In this document: positions 32,644-45,152 of the stretch, in pieces
How positions within the stretch are numbered: position 1 is the first letter of the stretch
Layout of the letters: every line of letters starts with the position of its first letter
Origin: Lepas anatifera
Lineage: Eukaryota > Arthropoda > Thecostraca > Lepadidae
Length of the DNA: 64,000 nucleotides
Direction: 5' to 3'
NCBI GenBank assembly: GCA_034440635.1
Contig: JAOTON010001584.1
Coordinates: forward strand, 15,001-79,000
Made by a program: the position numbers and the translations under genes
Notes under the pieces: model-generated
Seen by the model: only the letters and a program-made list of their open reading frames with translations
The model's database searches: none
What the model was told of the DNA's origin: nothing

Positions 32644-35165
32644 ATGTTAAGCCCTGATGCTGAGCATGGGTCAAAATCAGCCGATGTTAGATCCCTAAGG
32701 GTGATGGGAGCAATAAATGGCAGAACCCAGCCGCTGCTCATCGACACTGGTTCCGCGAAGTCATTGGTGAGAGCTGACCTGCTCGAGGATATGGACCTCG
32801 GCAGATCAGATGTCGAATTACGTGGAGTGACGGGTCACACACTGCCTTTGCGAGGCCCAGTCGAAATCGAGCTGGAAATTGAGGGCGTTGTAAAACGGGT
32901 CTCTGTTTACGCGGCTGACATCCAGGACCCGCGTATCATCGGGCTTGACTTCTTGTCTGGACACAGCTGCCGAATCGATATCCCAAATTCGCAGCTGATC
33001 TTGGGTCACAATCGGGTTCCATTGATGGTTCATGATGACGTTGAAGAGCACACGTTCAGAGTTGTCACACGTGAACCAATACGAATACTTCCAAGGTCGG
33101 AGATGATGATCCTCTGCCCAAAAGGTGACAACAGCAATGCCGATCTAGCAATGATTGAGGCATCTGGGGTTCTCGATGGGGGCATTCTAGTGGGGAGAAC
33201 TCTGTGCGATGGTGGCAGAGACCAGATTCCAGTGTTGATGGCCAACATCTCGGACAGGTTTGTTCACCTACCGGCAGGCACAAGTTTGGGGATATGTGAA
33301 CCAATCCTCAGCGTTGGTGTTCAGGGTTCTATCTCCAGTGAGCCTGACATCGATTTGCCAGAGAACCTCGCAGACGTGTTTGAATGAAGTCGATCAGAAC
33401 TCACAGATGCCGAGAGTCAGAGGCTGAAGGATTTTCTCATTCAATACGCAGATGTATTCTCGAAGAATGACACGGATGTTGGGTGCACTGATATTACGGA
33501 ACATACCATTGATACGGGTGATCAACGACCAATTAAGTATTCGCCAAGGAAAATCCCACAAGGAAGGCGTGATGAAGCTCAGAAAATGAACTCAGACATG
33601 GAAAACCAAGGCATCATTGAACCCTCTAGCAGTCCTTGGTCTTTCCCGATCGTAATGGTAAAAAAGAAAGATGGTAATCTTCGCTGTTGTGTCGATTATC
33701 GGGAACTCAACAAGGCCACTGTAAAGGATTCATATCCGCTTCCTAGGATCGATACAGCTCTCGATGCACTGTCTGGCAGTCAGTGGTTTTCAACCTTGGA
33801 CCTGAAATCAGGTTACCATCAGGTAAAAATGGCAGACCAGGACAAGCCGAAGACCTCATTCTCTGCCGGGAGCGGGTCCAAGCTTTGGCACTTCAAGGTC
33901 ATGTCATTCGGGCTATGTAACGTGCCTGCGACGTTTGAGCGCCTTATGGAACGAGTTCGGGATGGCCTTACGTGGAAAACATCACTTGTGTACCTCGATG
34001 ACGTCATTGTCATGGGAACAACATTCCAGGAACAACTTCAACACCTGAGTGAAGTGTTCAAGAGGCTGCGTGATGTTGGACTTAAGTTGAGCCCTAAAAA
34101 GTGCACTCTCTTTCAACGAAAGGTGAGATACTTGGGGCACATCATCTCTCCTGAAGGGGTTGCCGCCGATCCAGAGAAAACAAGTGCTGTGGAAGACTGG
34201 CCTGTGCCAAGAAGTGTCAAACAGCTTCGGAGTTTCTTTGGTTTGTGTACCTACTATCGCAGATTCGTCAAGAACTTTGCGCAGATAGCTGCTCCACTGC
34301 ACCAACTTACTAAAAGAGGGCAGACGTTTGACTGGACGTCTGATTGCCAATTTGCTTTTGAAGCTCTGAAGAAGGTCTTGGTGACTGCTCCAGTTCTGGC
34401 TTACCCTGTAGAGTCAGCATCGTTTGTGCTTGACACTGACGCAAGCAACTGCAGCATAGGAGGGGTCCTCTCACAAATCTTGGACGGACAAGAACATGTA
34501 ATTGCATATTACAGTCGTTCTCTCACCAGTCCCGAACGGAACTATTTTGTGACTCGAAGAGAGTTATTGGCAATTGTTGAAAGCATCAAACACTTCCATC
34601 ACTATCTATATGGACGGCAATTTCTCGTTCGCACGGATCACGCAGCCTTGCAATGGCTTCGAACCCTGAAAGAGCCAGAAGGTCAGCTGGCAAGATGGAT
34701 CGCGGGTATTGACCAATATGACTTCCAGATCCAGTACCGCCCAGGGAAGACCCATCACAACGCAGATGCGCTTAGCCGACGACCCTGCGATGCTGCGTGT
34801 CGCCACTGCAGCCCAAAGGAAAAAGTCTGCAGTCTACACTGCAATCAGGCTCTGTTTCATGCTCAGGGTGCAAGAAAAAGAAATCTCGCCCGTCTTCTGC
34901 TGTGTCTCTACAGCACACGATATCATCTTCATCATCTCCGACTGCAGGGCATGCAGAGCCTTCCAAAGGGCTACTCCTTGTTGGGAACGAGGAATGTGGC
35001 TCTTCACATGAGGACGTTTCATTGGCTGAAATACGCCAAGCCCAGCTGGAGGACGAAGGTATGGGTCCAATCCTTCGGCACCTTATGAAAGACAGACCCC
35101 CATGGGATGAGGTTAGCTGTCTCAGCCCTGAGGCAAAAGACTTGTGGTCTCGGATAAATTTGTGA
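32644..35165 (+). pseudogene. Gypsy pol: protease, RT, RNase H; no integrase
   Basis: Frame 32644-35088 has one stop at 33385-33387. Aspartic protease: LLIDTGSAKSLV near 32731. RT: FPIVMVKKKDGNLRCCVDYR, FSTLDLKSGYHQ and the catalytic YLDDVIVMG near 33990. RNase H: LDTDASNCSIGGVLSQ near 34430, then RTDHAALQWL and the GKTHHNADALSR junction typical of the Gypsy RNase H end. After about 34870 the linker continues in another frame to 35165 (PSWxxV-type segment reading PPWDEVS). The zinc-binding and catalytic integrase domains are absent and no 3' LTR follows, so the copy is truncated on its 3' side and immobile. Confidence 0.92.
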
Positions 35166-35239
35166 AAAAGGTGCTTACACTAGGTCTGTAGTCTGTAGAG
35201 AAAAATATTCGTTTCCATCCCCCCAAGAGAGCAATCATG

Positions 35240-35850
35240 TATTTGGAGAGGTAGCTTATACTAGTTCTGTCGAGCACCAAAATTGCACGTCCCACCGCCC
35301 CCCCCGGAGTAGACGCAGACATGGGTTTGCCCCCAAAATTTGGGTCTGCGTCCGCCCCTGCCCTAGATGACGTCTCAGGTCATAGGTCTAAAGTTACATG
35401 ACCCTACGAAATGGCCTGGGATACCACGATTTGAAGAATAAGAATGCATTCTTAGCCGTATATACAGAAAATGGCTATTTTCGACCGAATCCCATTTTCC
35501 CCATGTATTACCAGTGGAGAGGTCTTGCTCCATATCTGACCTCATGTCCAAGATAAACAAAATCCCGAAACATTTTTGTAGCGTCCGGTAGGACCATGAT
35601 GTGATAAGTTTCAGGTCGCTAACTTAACCCTGCTCTTCCTTATGCGCTCTTAAACATTTTTGGGGTGATGTCACTTGACCTGGCCTGAGATGACCCAACT
35701 GTAAAATTTTGGGAAAGTTGAGCAATTTATCGACTATAAGGTGTGAAAAAACGGCGCCGGAAAAATTTGAGAGGGGTTCATTTGAACCTCCTAAGGTTTT
35801 AGGGGCTCAAATGAATTTTGACTTCCCACGGGCGAGGGTTACAATAAACT
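35240..35850 (+). mobile_element. Diverged TTAA family A relative
   Basis: Colinear by eye with the right half of family A: CCCATGTATTACCAGTGGAG, GGTGATGTCACTTGACCTGG, CCTGAGATGACCCAAC. The GC hairpin is decayed and the TTAA ends are lost. Its left edge coincides with the truncation of the Gypsy element. Confidence 0.6.
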
Positions 35851-36031
35851 AAAAAAACACGCAGAATCACTCAGAACAATGATAGGTAGTCACTTACTGT
35901 TCTCAAGCGCTCCAGCTCCAGGTTGCTTGGATCCAATTCAAATCGGAAATCTACAACGCGGGGAACCTGTCAGTGATTCGATAAGGTGGTGATGGTCTTT
36001 CTTCCCGACTCTGAGAAAAAACGTTAAGAGG

Positions 36032-37080
36032 CAGGGGCGTGGATTTTTTAACATGATTGAGGGTGCCCAAATTTGAAATAATGTAAATAAAGAACACAAT
36101 CCGCGGAGGTCGTGGAATTTTCAGCGTGGTTTAGGTTTCTTCTCGGGCCCAGACACTGGCGGATCCAGGGAGGGGGGCAAAAAGGCATTTGCCCCCCCAA
36201 ACGGAGAAGCTCGGGGCTAAAACTATGTTTTTGCCCCCCCAAAGCGATGGACCTCCTTTTTCCCCCGACTCCTTTTAAGTTTATAAGCAAGATTTTGGTG
36301 CTTCTACTCTCAACTTCAAACAGAACCAGTTAACTTCAGTGGAAATATGGGGCTGTGGATAGGAAAAAAGTATCTAGAGCTCATATTTTTGCAGCCCGTG
36401 ACGTTTTGTTTTGCTTCTCGCCTCAAACACCCGTGCCGGGAAGTGATATTTCAGCGCAATTTTGCGCTGCGTGTCGTTTTTTCTTTTGCTTTTCGACTTT
36501 GGTTTGCCCCTCCCAAACCCACCGGCCAGATCCGCCACTGGGCCCAGAGGCCCAAGAACTTGTTTCAAGTGGGGGAGGGGGATGCAACGGTAATCCCCGC
36601 CTAGGAGTCACCGGTGACTCGACCATTTATTTCCACCAAACAATAGTTATTGGCTCGAAGTTCGGGGGAGGCACTGCCTCCCCAGTCCGAAAATTCGACC
36701 CCAATTGCCCCCACGGTTCCTGCACCTGTGCTCAGGCCTGTTGCGCTGTATTCAGGGGCGTCGGCACCGGGGGCCCAAGGGCCCACCCCACTTTTTGGCC
36801 AAAAATCCTGATATTCAAAATGGGAGGAAATAGGACTTTTTATAACCAGCATTAGCCGAAGGCAGCGAGGAGCCCAAATCCGAAGTTTATGGTCTGGCAT
36901 GGCAAAAAGTGGCGGCCCCCCCAACTTGTTTACTGGTGGCGACTCTCTTGGCTGTATGAGACCGATTTAATGTCTTGAAATGAAAAAGAAAAACAATTAA
37001 AGGATATTTTTTACTATCCTGACGCTTCATTGGGGTTTCCCGGGCACCCCAAAGAGATATAAAATAAATCCACACCCCTG
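36032..37080. mobile_element. hAT-like element, about 1.05 kb
   Basis: Ends are CAGGGGCGTGGATTTTTT and, inverted, CAGGGGTGTGGATTTATTTT, with GGGTGCCC/GGGCACCCC just inside. The right end recurs at 120-150 and 1998-2029. Flanking 8-mers (TTAAGAGG and GTTTGAAG) do not match well, so the TSD is decayed. No transposase is encoded. Confidence 0.7.
36154..36540. mobile_element. Nested hAT-type MITE with perfect 8-bp TSD
   Basis: A 387-bp element with ends CACTGGCGGATCC and, inverted, CAGTGGCGGATCT. It is flanked by GGCCCAGA at 36146-36153 and again at 36541-36548. An 8-bp TSD with CAGTGG-type ends is the hAT signature. It lies inside 36032-37080. Its reading frames are not meaningful. Confidence 0.92.
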
Positions 37081-37650
37081 GTTTGAAGCGTGGCCTCTAA
37101 TTGCCCTTTACCTGAGTCAGGAAGCAGACCAACACCACTTTACAACTTATCTTCACTAAATAGCACAGACAAACGCCCCCACAGTTGCAAATATTAGGGC
37201 AGATTTTCAACACCGTTACCAGCACTCCACGATGAACTGCGATCACTGGCCCAACTTTGGCGCGAAAATCAAGGTACTTTCCCGATGAAGTCACAGCGCG
37301 TGCAGCGTCCGCCGTCCACCGCTTAGCACATGTCGCTTCCGTATGTAACTGAAGTTTTGATTCTGACGGCAGATGGCAGGGCGATAGAAGCTGTCGCGAA
37401 AGAAGCATCATGAGTTCAAATCCCGCCTGATCGATGCCAAGACTTTTTGTAGATCAGAAAAGGTACTCAATGTACGCTGGGGTATCTACCAGATCATCTA
37501 ACCTTAGCAAATATGATCTCGAGTACAAATAGCAGCCCTATATTGATGTATCAGAGATGCATCACTGCTGTCGGCAGTGCTTCCGAGATAACAAATTTTC
37601 AGGTGTAGTGCATTCGAGTCTATGGTACTATCTCCATGCAAACAATTTTA
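37081..37650. other. Unassigned spacer
   Basis: Between the hAT-like element and the LINE. It may include decayed LINE 5' sequence, but I recognise no endonuclease motif. Confidence 0.4.
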
Positions 37651-37905
37651 GTCAGTGATCTCCAAGGTGTTTTTCAGTGTAGATAAGCCGCAAACAAAAA
37701 CTCTCCGGAAAAAAGTTTGGAATTACAAAAGAATGGATGTTGGCCTGTTAATACGTACTTTGCAAAGCCAAAATTGGACCAATATTTTGGAGGGAGATGT
37801 TCACGACGCAGCCATGGGGTTCACCCAAGCTCTTCTAAATGCAGCAGAAACATCTATTCCGACAAAACTAGTAACAACTAGACCAAGGGACAAACCATGG
37901 GTTAA

Positions 37906-38709
37906 CACGCGCATTGACGGGGGTCTGAGCCACCTTCGCATTGACGGGGGCGGGTACCCGCCCCTAAGATCTCGAGAACCACGGTAGGTGGCGAAAACAG
38001 TAAACGGCGTTGGGCTGCCCATCCACTTCTCCATCGAAAACATTTGAACCATTTTTTGTCAGGTACATTTAAGGTCACGAGAGGTCAAACATGCCCGTCT
38101 TAGGGATAACATGTAAAATTCAGTTTTTCGGGCATTACATCTGAACAAGTAAAGATAGAGCAAAACGACTTAAGCCATATGAATCCTCTCAGCAAGCCGA
38201 ATCGAATGATATATAATTTGACCTTGCTAGGTCAAATCAGGATTTGACCTGACCTGAGGTCAGGTCAGGGTCCAATTATATAAAATGCATATCATTAGAA
38301 CCGCAAGCCCAGGCACGTCTAATACAGCTTAAATAAATGCTCTATCACCATCCGTTACTGAGTTATTCCGTAAAACCATTTTTCCCATGTATTTCAATGG
38401 GAGGTCATGCCTCGTACCTGACCTTAGGTCATCGATATCAAAAATACCGGAACATATGTTAGAGAACTCGGTGGGGCCATTATGTGATATGGTTTCAATC
38501 GGATAAGTTCACCCTGCTCCGACTTATGCTATCTTAAACTTTTTTTGAGGTTGGGTCATTTGACCTGTACTGGTGACCTGACCTGAGATGACCTAACCTT
38601 AAAATTTTCCGAAGTTGTAAAATGATGAGGGAAAGGTTCCACGTACGGCGGCGCTACGCGCCGCGTTTTCTATCTCCGAAAACCCGAGGGGCGGGTCCCC
38701 GTCAATGTG
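37906..38709 (+). mobile_element. TTAA family A element, copy 2, inside the LINE
   Basis: An 804-bp element between TTAA at 37902-37905 and 38710-38713. The left end matches copies 1 and 3. The right end has lost a few bases (CCGTCAATGTG). The interior matches copy 1 with many one-base deletions. It sits between Trp-Val and the next LINE residues, so the LINE was there first. Confidence 0.93.
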
Positions 38710-41419
38710 TTAATGGTGACCTCAAGAAACAAATAAGGTTCAGGAATAAACTATTCAAATTAGCCAAAAGGACAAGTGTGCAGAAAATTGGGATGACTGG
38801 TCAAAGCAACGGAATTTTGTGACCAATCTGAACCGGAAGCTGCACTCCGAGTACCTAAAAAATGAAACCAATAAGCTTTTAGAGAACCGGAAAAATCCCC
38901 ACACATACCATCAAATTCTGCGCAACATTGTAGGGCGTTCTCAAAACCCTAGCATCCCACCTCTTATAGCAAGCAATGGCCAAATTGTGAACGGTAGCAG
39001 GGCAAAAGCGAACCTACTTAATTATTTTTTGTCTCCCAGACGGTGATAGACGCTCCTACGATGCCGAACCCGCCCACAGCTCCAGCTTCTGCCCAACCGG
39101 TACCCGCTCTCAGAGAAATTTTGGTCAGCGAACAAGAAGTCCTGTCAGTCCTGAACTCATTAGATCCAAACAGGTCGACTGGTGCGGACGAGCTGCCCAC
39201 TAAAATTATTAAGCTTACTGCAATACTAATTTCCGCTCCTCCAGCCACATTATTTAACAAATCCCTCCGGACCGGAATATTCCCGCGATCATGGAAAATT
39301 GCCAACGTAAAACCTATATTCAAAGGGGAAAGGCTCTCCATCAGAGCCTACCAATTATCGACCTATTTCCCTCATCTGTAATGTCTCCAAAATATTAGAA
39401 AAAATTTTATTTCCGAAAATTTATACACATCTGACTGAAAACCACCTCTTGACGGAAAAACAGAGTGGCTACCGACCACACCATAACACCCAGCTCCAAC
39501 TCACCTACCTGACTCACAAATTATACTCAGCACTGGATAGAGGACTTGACTTTACAGCAGTCTACTTGGACATTTCAAAATACTTTGACAATATTTGGCA
39601 CGACGGACTACTTCATAAGTGCAAACACGAATTTGGACTCACAGCACCCCTCTTAAACTGGCTTAAATCCTATCTGTCCGACAGAACACAACGTGTGATT
39701 GTCGATAACGACATTCTGACCACCCAGACGCATCAATACGTTCCTCCAAATCCACGAATCGCTCAAAATGTGTCCCCAACCATTTCATCCTGTCTGAAAA
39801 CCCTAAAAGCGGGCTGCCCTCAAGGTTCTGTGCTGGGCCCATTATTGGCAATAACGTACCTTGACGGACTATCGACGAAGACAACGAATGAGACATTATA
39901 TTTCACCGACGGCACATTCCTCTACAGATCGTACAACCCTTCAGACATACAAGAATCCCAGACTTCACTCCAGAAAGACCTGGACGTAATTCATCGATAT
40001 GGCCAAGACTGGGCAATCACGTCCAATCCATCAAAAACAGTCCAGCAAAGTTTCTCATTACGACGCAACAAGGTGGAGCCCGGGCTGAAATTTGGCGACC
40101 ATATAGTCTGCAAGAACCAAAACCATAGCCATCTTGGAATCACGCTTTCCAGTGACCTCCGGTTTCATGAACACGTGAACAACATTTTGAAACAAGCCAG
40201 TAATGCCCTCGGCCCCCTCTATCCCATTGCAAAAGACCTACCAAAGACAACTCTGGAAAAACTCTACACTATTTACGTAAGACCTTACCTTGACTACTCC
40301 GACACAATTTTCGACGGACTTATTACCAAATCTGACGCTCTCCGACTAGAACAAGCTCAAAACAGGGCGGCTAGGTTAATCACCGGAGCAAAAAAGAGAA
40401 CCCCAACAGCAAAACTCCACGAGGAGCTTGGGTAGACCTCATTGGCTGTGCGACGCAAAATACAGAGGCTACGTGAATTTGAAAAACTAAAGCTCCCGAA
40501 TTCACCCGCCCCCAATTACGTTAAGTCCATTGTTCCGAATACGCGATATGCTCACATTGGACGGCCTCTCAGAAATTCACAAACAATATCCCAACCAGAA
40601 ACCAGAACAACATTATTCCAAAGCTCATTCATTCCAAAAACATTCAGAGATTGGAATAGTCTTCCCAACGAGATCAGAACGACGAACCTTGCCACATTCA
40701 AAAGAAAAATTATCGAGTATTTTGGTGTTAGGCCAGCCACAAAATATTTTGGATTGGGCTCAAAAACTGGAAACAGGCTCCACACGCAGCTCAGAGTAGG
40801 AAACTCATCATTAAACGCTCATCTCTTCCAAAACATGAACGCTCCCTCGCCACAATGCCTCTGTGGACACCGGACCGAGTTGGTCAAACATTTCGTACTC
40901 GAGTGCCCTTTATATGACAACACACGTGCTGCGCTCTTCCAAACTTTAACAAATTTAGGTTTAAACATCCTGAATATTTCCCCCAAAGTCAAACTAGACA
41001 CACTGGTATCCGGCACCGGCCTCGACGTGGACACTGGGCGAGAGATGGCCCACACTTTCCAAGACTTCTTGACAAAAACGAAGAGATTCTTTTGAGAACT
41101 GGAGCGGTTTCGGGGCGCCGGCGGGTGCGGCGCTGGTTGGCGGCCATGGCGGTGGACGCGTCCGGTGGGCCTCCGCCCACAGTGCTGCCCCAGACGGCTC
41201 AGGAACTGATTGAGTACTGTTGACATTTCAGAAAATCTATCTATTTTGGTTGGATGTTTGCATGTGAGCATGATTCGAAGTGTTAATGCCAAGGTATGTA
41301 TGCTGTTTTGTATTTTTATTGTTGCGAGTGGCGCCAAGAATTAAGCCTTTTGGCTTCTGCGCCAATCTCGAAGTGTATGTGGCCTAACAAAGTGTGAGAA
41401 TGGAAGAAAATAAATTTAT

Positions 41420-41445
41420 CTATCTATCTATCTATCTATCTATCC
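41420..41445. repeat. (TATC)n microsatellite, LINE tail
   Basis: Six to seven TATC units directly after the LINE polyadenylation signal. Confidence 0.9.
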
Positions 41446-42909
41446 TTGGTGGAGGCCGTAGATGCAGCCAGCATTAGCACCAGAAAAACCACCTCAATGA
41501 TTTCTATCCAGCAGGGTTCTGTCGTAACACGGTACACACTTCGTACGGTCTTGGACAGGACAAGAAAGAGAAAACTCCAAATAGTGTGATAGCAGCAGAT
41601 AACAGCAGCGGACCTGGCTGCAGCGGAGGGGCCAGATGCGGACGTCGGTGAGGCTGAGGCCAGTGGCGGTGGTCCCAACAGCGGTGGCACCGGCATGGCC
41701 GGGATTTCCATCATCGCTTGCCATCAATTCATCCAGGTGACCGAGCTTATGACTCGATTAGCTGATTGGGCAGCGGATCGAGGCCCGAAGACTGCTGGTA
41801 CAGGGATTGACTGGGCCCATGGCTTGGCACTGGCAACGTTGAGTGTAGGCTCCCTTGCTGTCGTCCTCCTCACTTGCTTTTAATCTGCCGACGCAAGCGC
41901 TCCATGGTGACACCGTTTACTGGGCCGATTGTCATCCGGCGGTCCGAGCGCTGGTCTCTCAAGAATGCAATGCCTTCTGGGTGCTCCGACACTAGACAGT
42001 GACATTTTGACACAAAATGCTCAAATCGGCTATACCCGGTTGCATTCTTTGACCCTTTTGAAAATTAGTTCAAAATATGTTTGAGTTTTTCAAATTGGAG
42101 CGCTAGAAATCATGTGGGTTATTTTGGCCCATACCATATTATGCGCATTATTTGTGCATACAAGTGTTGGTATCCATGAATGTTCCATTTACGGAGCTGT
42201 AGTTGTCATATATGGTTATATCTTGCAATACATGTCCTGACGACAGCAAAGCGATCCAGTGGCAGGTCCAGGACTTCATTTTGAGGGGGACTTGGGGGCC
42301 AGAGCCTCCACCGTCATGACTTCGGAACAGCCTCCGGCTATGCAGCTACTTAGGCATTCGGACATTGGGGCGGGGTGGGGGCTTGAGCTCCTAGCCTCCC
42401 TTGTATCCATTACTGAAGCGAACTTTCAAACCCATTTTTAGTATGATTATATAGTTTAGGAGATAGATTGCAAGGATTCCACAGAGAAATTAACTGAGGT
42501 CATGGAGGTGTATGATAATTCTATTATCCCGACGATACAGAAGCACAAGGTGACGGAAAGACTCACTACTTTTGGACGATAAGGAAGGAGATCATCAGGT
42601 TGAGAGGACAATGTCAGGAAAACAGAAAGAATAAGATGAACGGAAAGATCATGAGGAAATTCGCTGACATTGCAGAGAAGCCTTTTGATGTTGCTGATAA
42701 TGATAATGTTCCTGAGCTGGAGAAGGAGTATTTGATGGCTCAGGGGAGACCGGGGAGGGAAGTGTAAGTGGTGTTGACATGATAGTGACCACAGAGAGAA
42801 AGATAGCCAAGGTGAAGGAATATGCGAGAAGTAAGAATAAAACTGTGGGAAGAAAACAGGTTTGAAAAGAGAAAGAGGAAGAGCCAGGACGAGGTGGAGA
42901 AGTTATATA

Positions 42910-42913
<4 letters not shown>

Positions 42914-42967
<54 letters not shown>
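42914..42967. repeat. (TA)n microsatellite, left of palindrome centre
   Basis: About 26 TA units. Confidence 0.95.
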
Positions 42968-42969
<2 letters not shown>

Positions 42970-43074
42970 CAACATGGGAAAAATGGTTTAAACTGAATAA
43001 CGTGGTAATAAATGAAGGTCGACTATTTTATTTACAGAAATAATAATATATTTATATTTATATAAATAATATAT

Positions 43075-43078
<4 letters not shown>

Positions 43079-43130
<52 letters not shown>
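43079..43130. repeat. (TA)n microsatellite, right of palindrome centre
   Basis: About 25 TA units, mirror of the left run across a 110-bp centre. Confidence 0.95.
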
Positions 43131-43134
<4 letters not shown>

Positions 43135-44183
43135 TATATAACTTCTCCGCCTCGTCCTGGCTCTTCCTCTTTCTCTTTTGAAACCTGTTTTCTTCCAAGA
43201 CTCCTTCTCCAGCTCAGGAACATTATCATTATCAGCAACATCAAAAGGTTTCTCTGCAATGTCAGTGAATTTCCTCATGATCGTTCCGTTCATCTTATTC
43301 TTTCTGTTCTCCTGGCCTTGTCCTCTCAACCTGATCATCTCCTTCCTCATCGTCCAGAAGTATTGAATCTCTTCCGTCACCTTGTGCTTCTGTATCGTCG
43401 GGATAATAGAATTATCATACACCTCCATGACCTCAGTTAATTTCTCTGTTGCATCCTTGCAATCTATCTCCTAAACTATATAAGCATACTAAAAATGGGT
43501 TTGAAAGTTCGCTTCAGTGGTGGATACAAGGGAGGCTAGGGAGCTCAAGCCCCCACCCCGCCCCCAATGTCCGAATGCCTACAGTAGCTGCATAGCCGGA
43601 GGCTGTTCCGAAGTCATGACGGTGGAGGCTCGAGCCTCCAAGTCCCCCTCAAAATGAAGTCCTGGACCCGCCACTGGATCGCTTTGCTGTCGTCAGGACA
43701 TTTATTGGCAGATATAGCCATATATGACAACTACAGCTCCGTAAATGGAACATTCATGGATACCAACACTTGTATGCACAAATAATGCGCATAATATGGT
43801 ATGGGCCAAAATAACCCACACGATTTCTAGTGCTCCAATTTGAAAAATTCAAACACATTTTGAACTAATTTTCAAAAAGGTCAAAGAATCCAACCGGGTA
43901 TAGCCGATTTGAGCATTTTGTGTCAAAATGTCACTGTCTACTCCGACACTCTGGCAGCCGAGGAGATATCACATAGATTATCCAGCCTGGCGCGAAGCCG
44001 GCACTTAGCGGCCTTCTTCCAGCTGTGTGGTCCACCTTTTCTATCATAGTCCATCTCCTTCCACAGGCTGTTTGTCTGAACCTTGTCTTTTGTCATTATC
44101 GGGATAGAAGCCCGGTCCCACACAGATATGATTTCATCCCCAACATGACTAATGAAGTTTTTTTCTGGAATTCGGGACTCCAT

Positions 44184-45075
44184 TTTGTTGCGCTCTGATT
44201 TGCAAAACGCTTGCGATCACATCCAGATTCGGAGGGAGCTTGTTGTGGGGCAGGTTGTATGCCGCCACTTGAAACACTTTATGATACTTCACCTTCCGTT
44301 AGCGGGCGCTCACATTTAAAAAACGACACAAATTTACTTCTTGAAGCTAATCTTGCTTTCAAAAATTATGCTTTTAAACTCACCATACATCTCAAGAATT
44401 GTAAAAACGGTATGTATCTCGAATAGATAGCTCGAATATTCAGCAAGGAAAGCGCGCTTCTCTGAACCGGCATGACAGAATCAATATTTGTTGCCTTGGC
44501 GCATATCTATGAGGGACTTTTCTTATCAATCACGCTAAGGTGAACAGCAGTGCGTGTGAGGCTTGTCCTGTAATTTTTAATAACTAAAATCAGTGTTTTT
44601 ACCGCCAAACAAGCAATGTAGTCAGACGACGTTTTTCAAGTTTGATACAGACCGGACGTAGGACCAGCATACTCAATAGGCCCTGGAGACTCGGCGCCGC
44701 TCAGAAGGCCGTGAAACGACGCCCAGTGGCAGTAACGTTGTGGCCAGCGTGACGCAATACGCGGGAACTTGTGCAACATTTCTTCTTGCTTCGAGATTAT
44801 GGAGAGGCCCAGATCTGTTGAAATGGTGTCACTTTGTAGGCAATAAACGAGTCAATCAGCATGTATTTTTTCAATTTTTTAATTTATCCTTCCTAGCAGC
44901 AGGAACCAATTTGGCTCAAAAATCATGTTTTTTTCGCTGCAAACAATTCGTTTTCGCCAGCACGAAAAATGATCAAACAAACTTTGTTTTGCCTGAATCG
45001 TGATCAGTGGGTGCCAAGACATCAGAAATTGCCCGGGGAGCGGGGATAAAAAATAAAATTACAAAATCAACCCAC

Positions 45076-45078
<3 letters not shown>
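44184..45078. other. Unassigned stretch
   Basis: No recognisable gene, RNA or element end. Confidence 0.45.

Positions 45079-45150
<72 letters not shown>
45079..45150. repeat. (TA)n microsatellite
   Basis: About 35 uninterrupted TA units. Confidence 0.95.

Positions 45151-45152
<2 letters not shown>

Larger units (their letters stand above)
37650..41446 (+). pseudogene. Jockey/CR1-group LINE, interrupted and dead
   Basis: The pre-RT linker (VWNYKRMDVGLLIRTLQSQN) starts near 37715 and is split by a TTAA element after KPW(V); it resumes at about 38715 (DLKKQIRFRNKLFKLAKRTS). RT spans 39043-40435 with several frame changes: LDISKYFDNIWHDGLLHKC and AGCPQGSVLGPLLA are recognisable, but the catalytic box reads YFTDGTFL instead of YADDT. 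A C-terminal Cys/His finger (CLCGHRTELVKHFVLECPL) lies near 40860. The 3' end has AATAAA at about 41409 and a (TATC)n tail. The lost Asp pair and frame changes make it inactive. Confidence 0.88.
41993..43940. mobile_element. Foldback/Mutator-like element with 9-bp TSD
   Basis: A 1948-bp element with symmetrical ends TAGACAGTGACATTTTGACA. It is flanked by perfect CTCCGACAC at 41984-41992 and 43941-43949. The arms are about 0.8-0.9 kb and nearly identical, with only about 170 bp, including the AT runs, between them. The right arm lacks about 130 bp present in the left (near 42730-42860). A 9-bp TSD with very long inverted repeats suits Mutator-like or foldback elements (family knowledge; the assignment is inference). 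The arms encode on one side IIPTIQKHKVTEE and KFTDIAEKPFDVADND, which resemble the interrupted host frame. Confidence 0.92.
41870..44183 (-). pseudogene. Small reading frame split by a foldback element
   Basis: The minus strand from ATG 44183 encodes WDRASIPIMTKDKV and RLRARLDNLCDISSAARVSE, and stops at the first codon of the inserted element. On the far side (41992 down to TGA 41872-41870) the same frame continues from the target duplication (Val-Ser-Glu) into HPEGIAFLRDQRSDRRM and ends in Ser-Lys. One TSD copy plus the two parts would leave a single open frame of 118 codons. The IPxxxxxKV...LFDIA...FLxDQR pattern resembles, from memory, a multicopy family of unknown function found in many invertebrate genomes and possibly itself transposon-linked. 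The start may lie further upstream in another exon. Function unknown. Confidence 0.7.

Noticed and set aside
36347..36855. Frames of 85-166 codons
   Set aside because: They run across the borders of the nested hAT-type MITE and cannot be one gene.
41436..41883. Open frames on both strands between the LINE tail and the split gene
   Set aside because: Ala/Pro-rich on the minus strand, no domain, and no agreement with the frame of the split gene.
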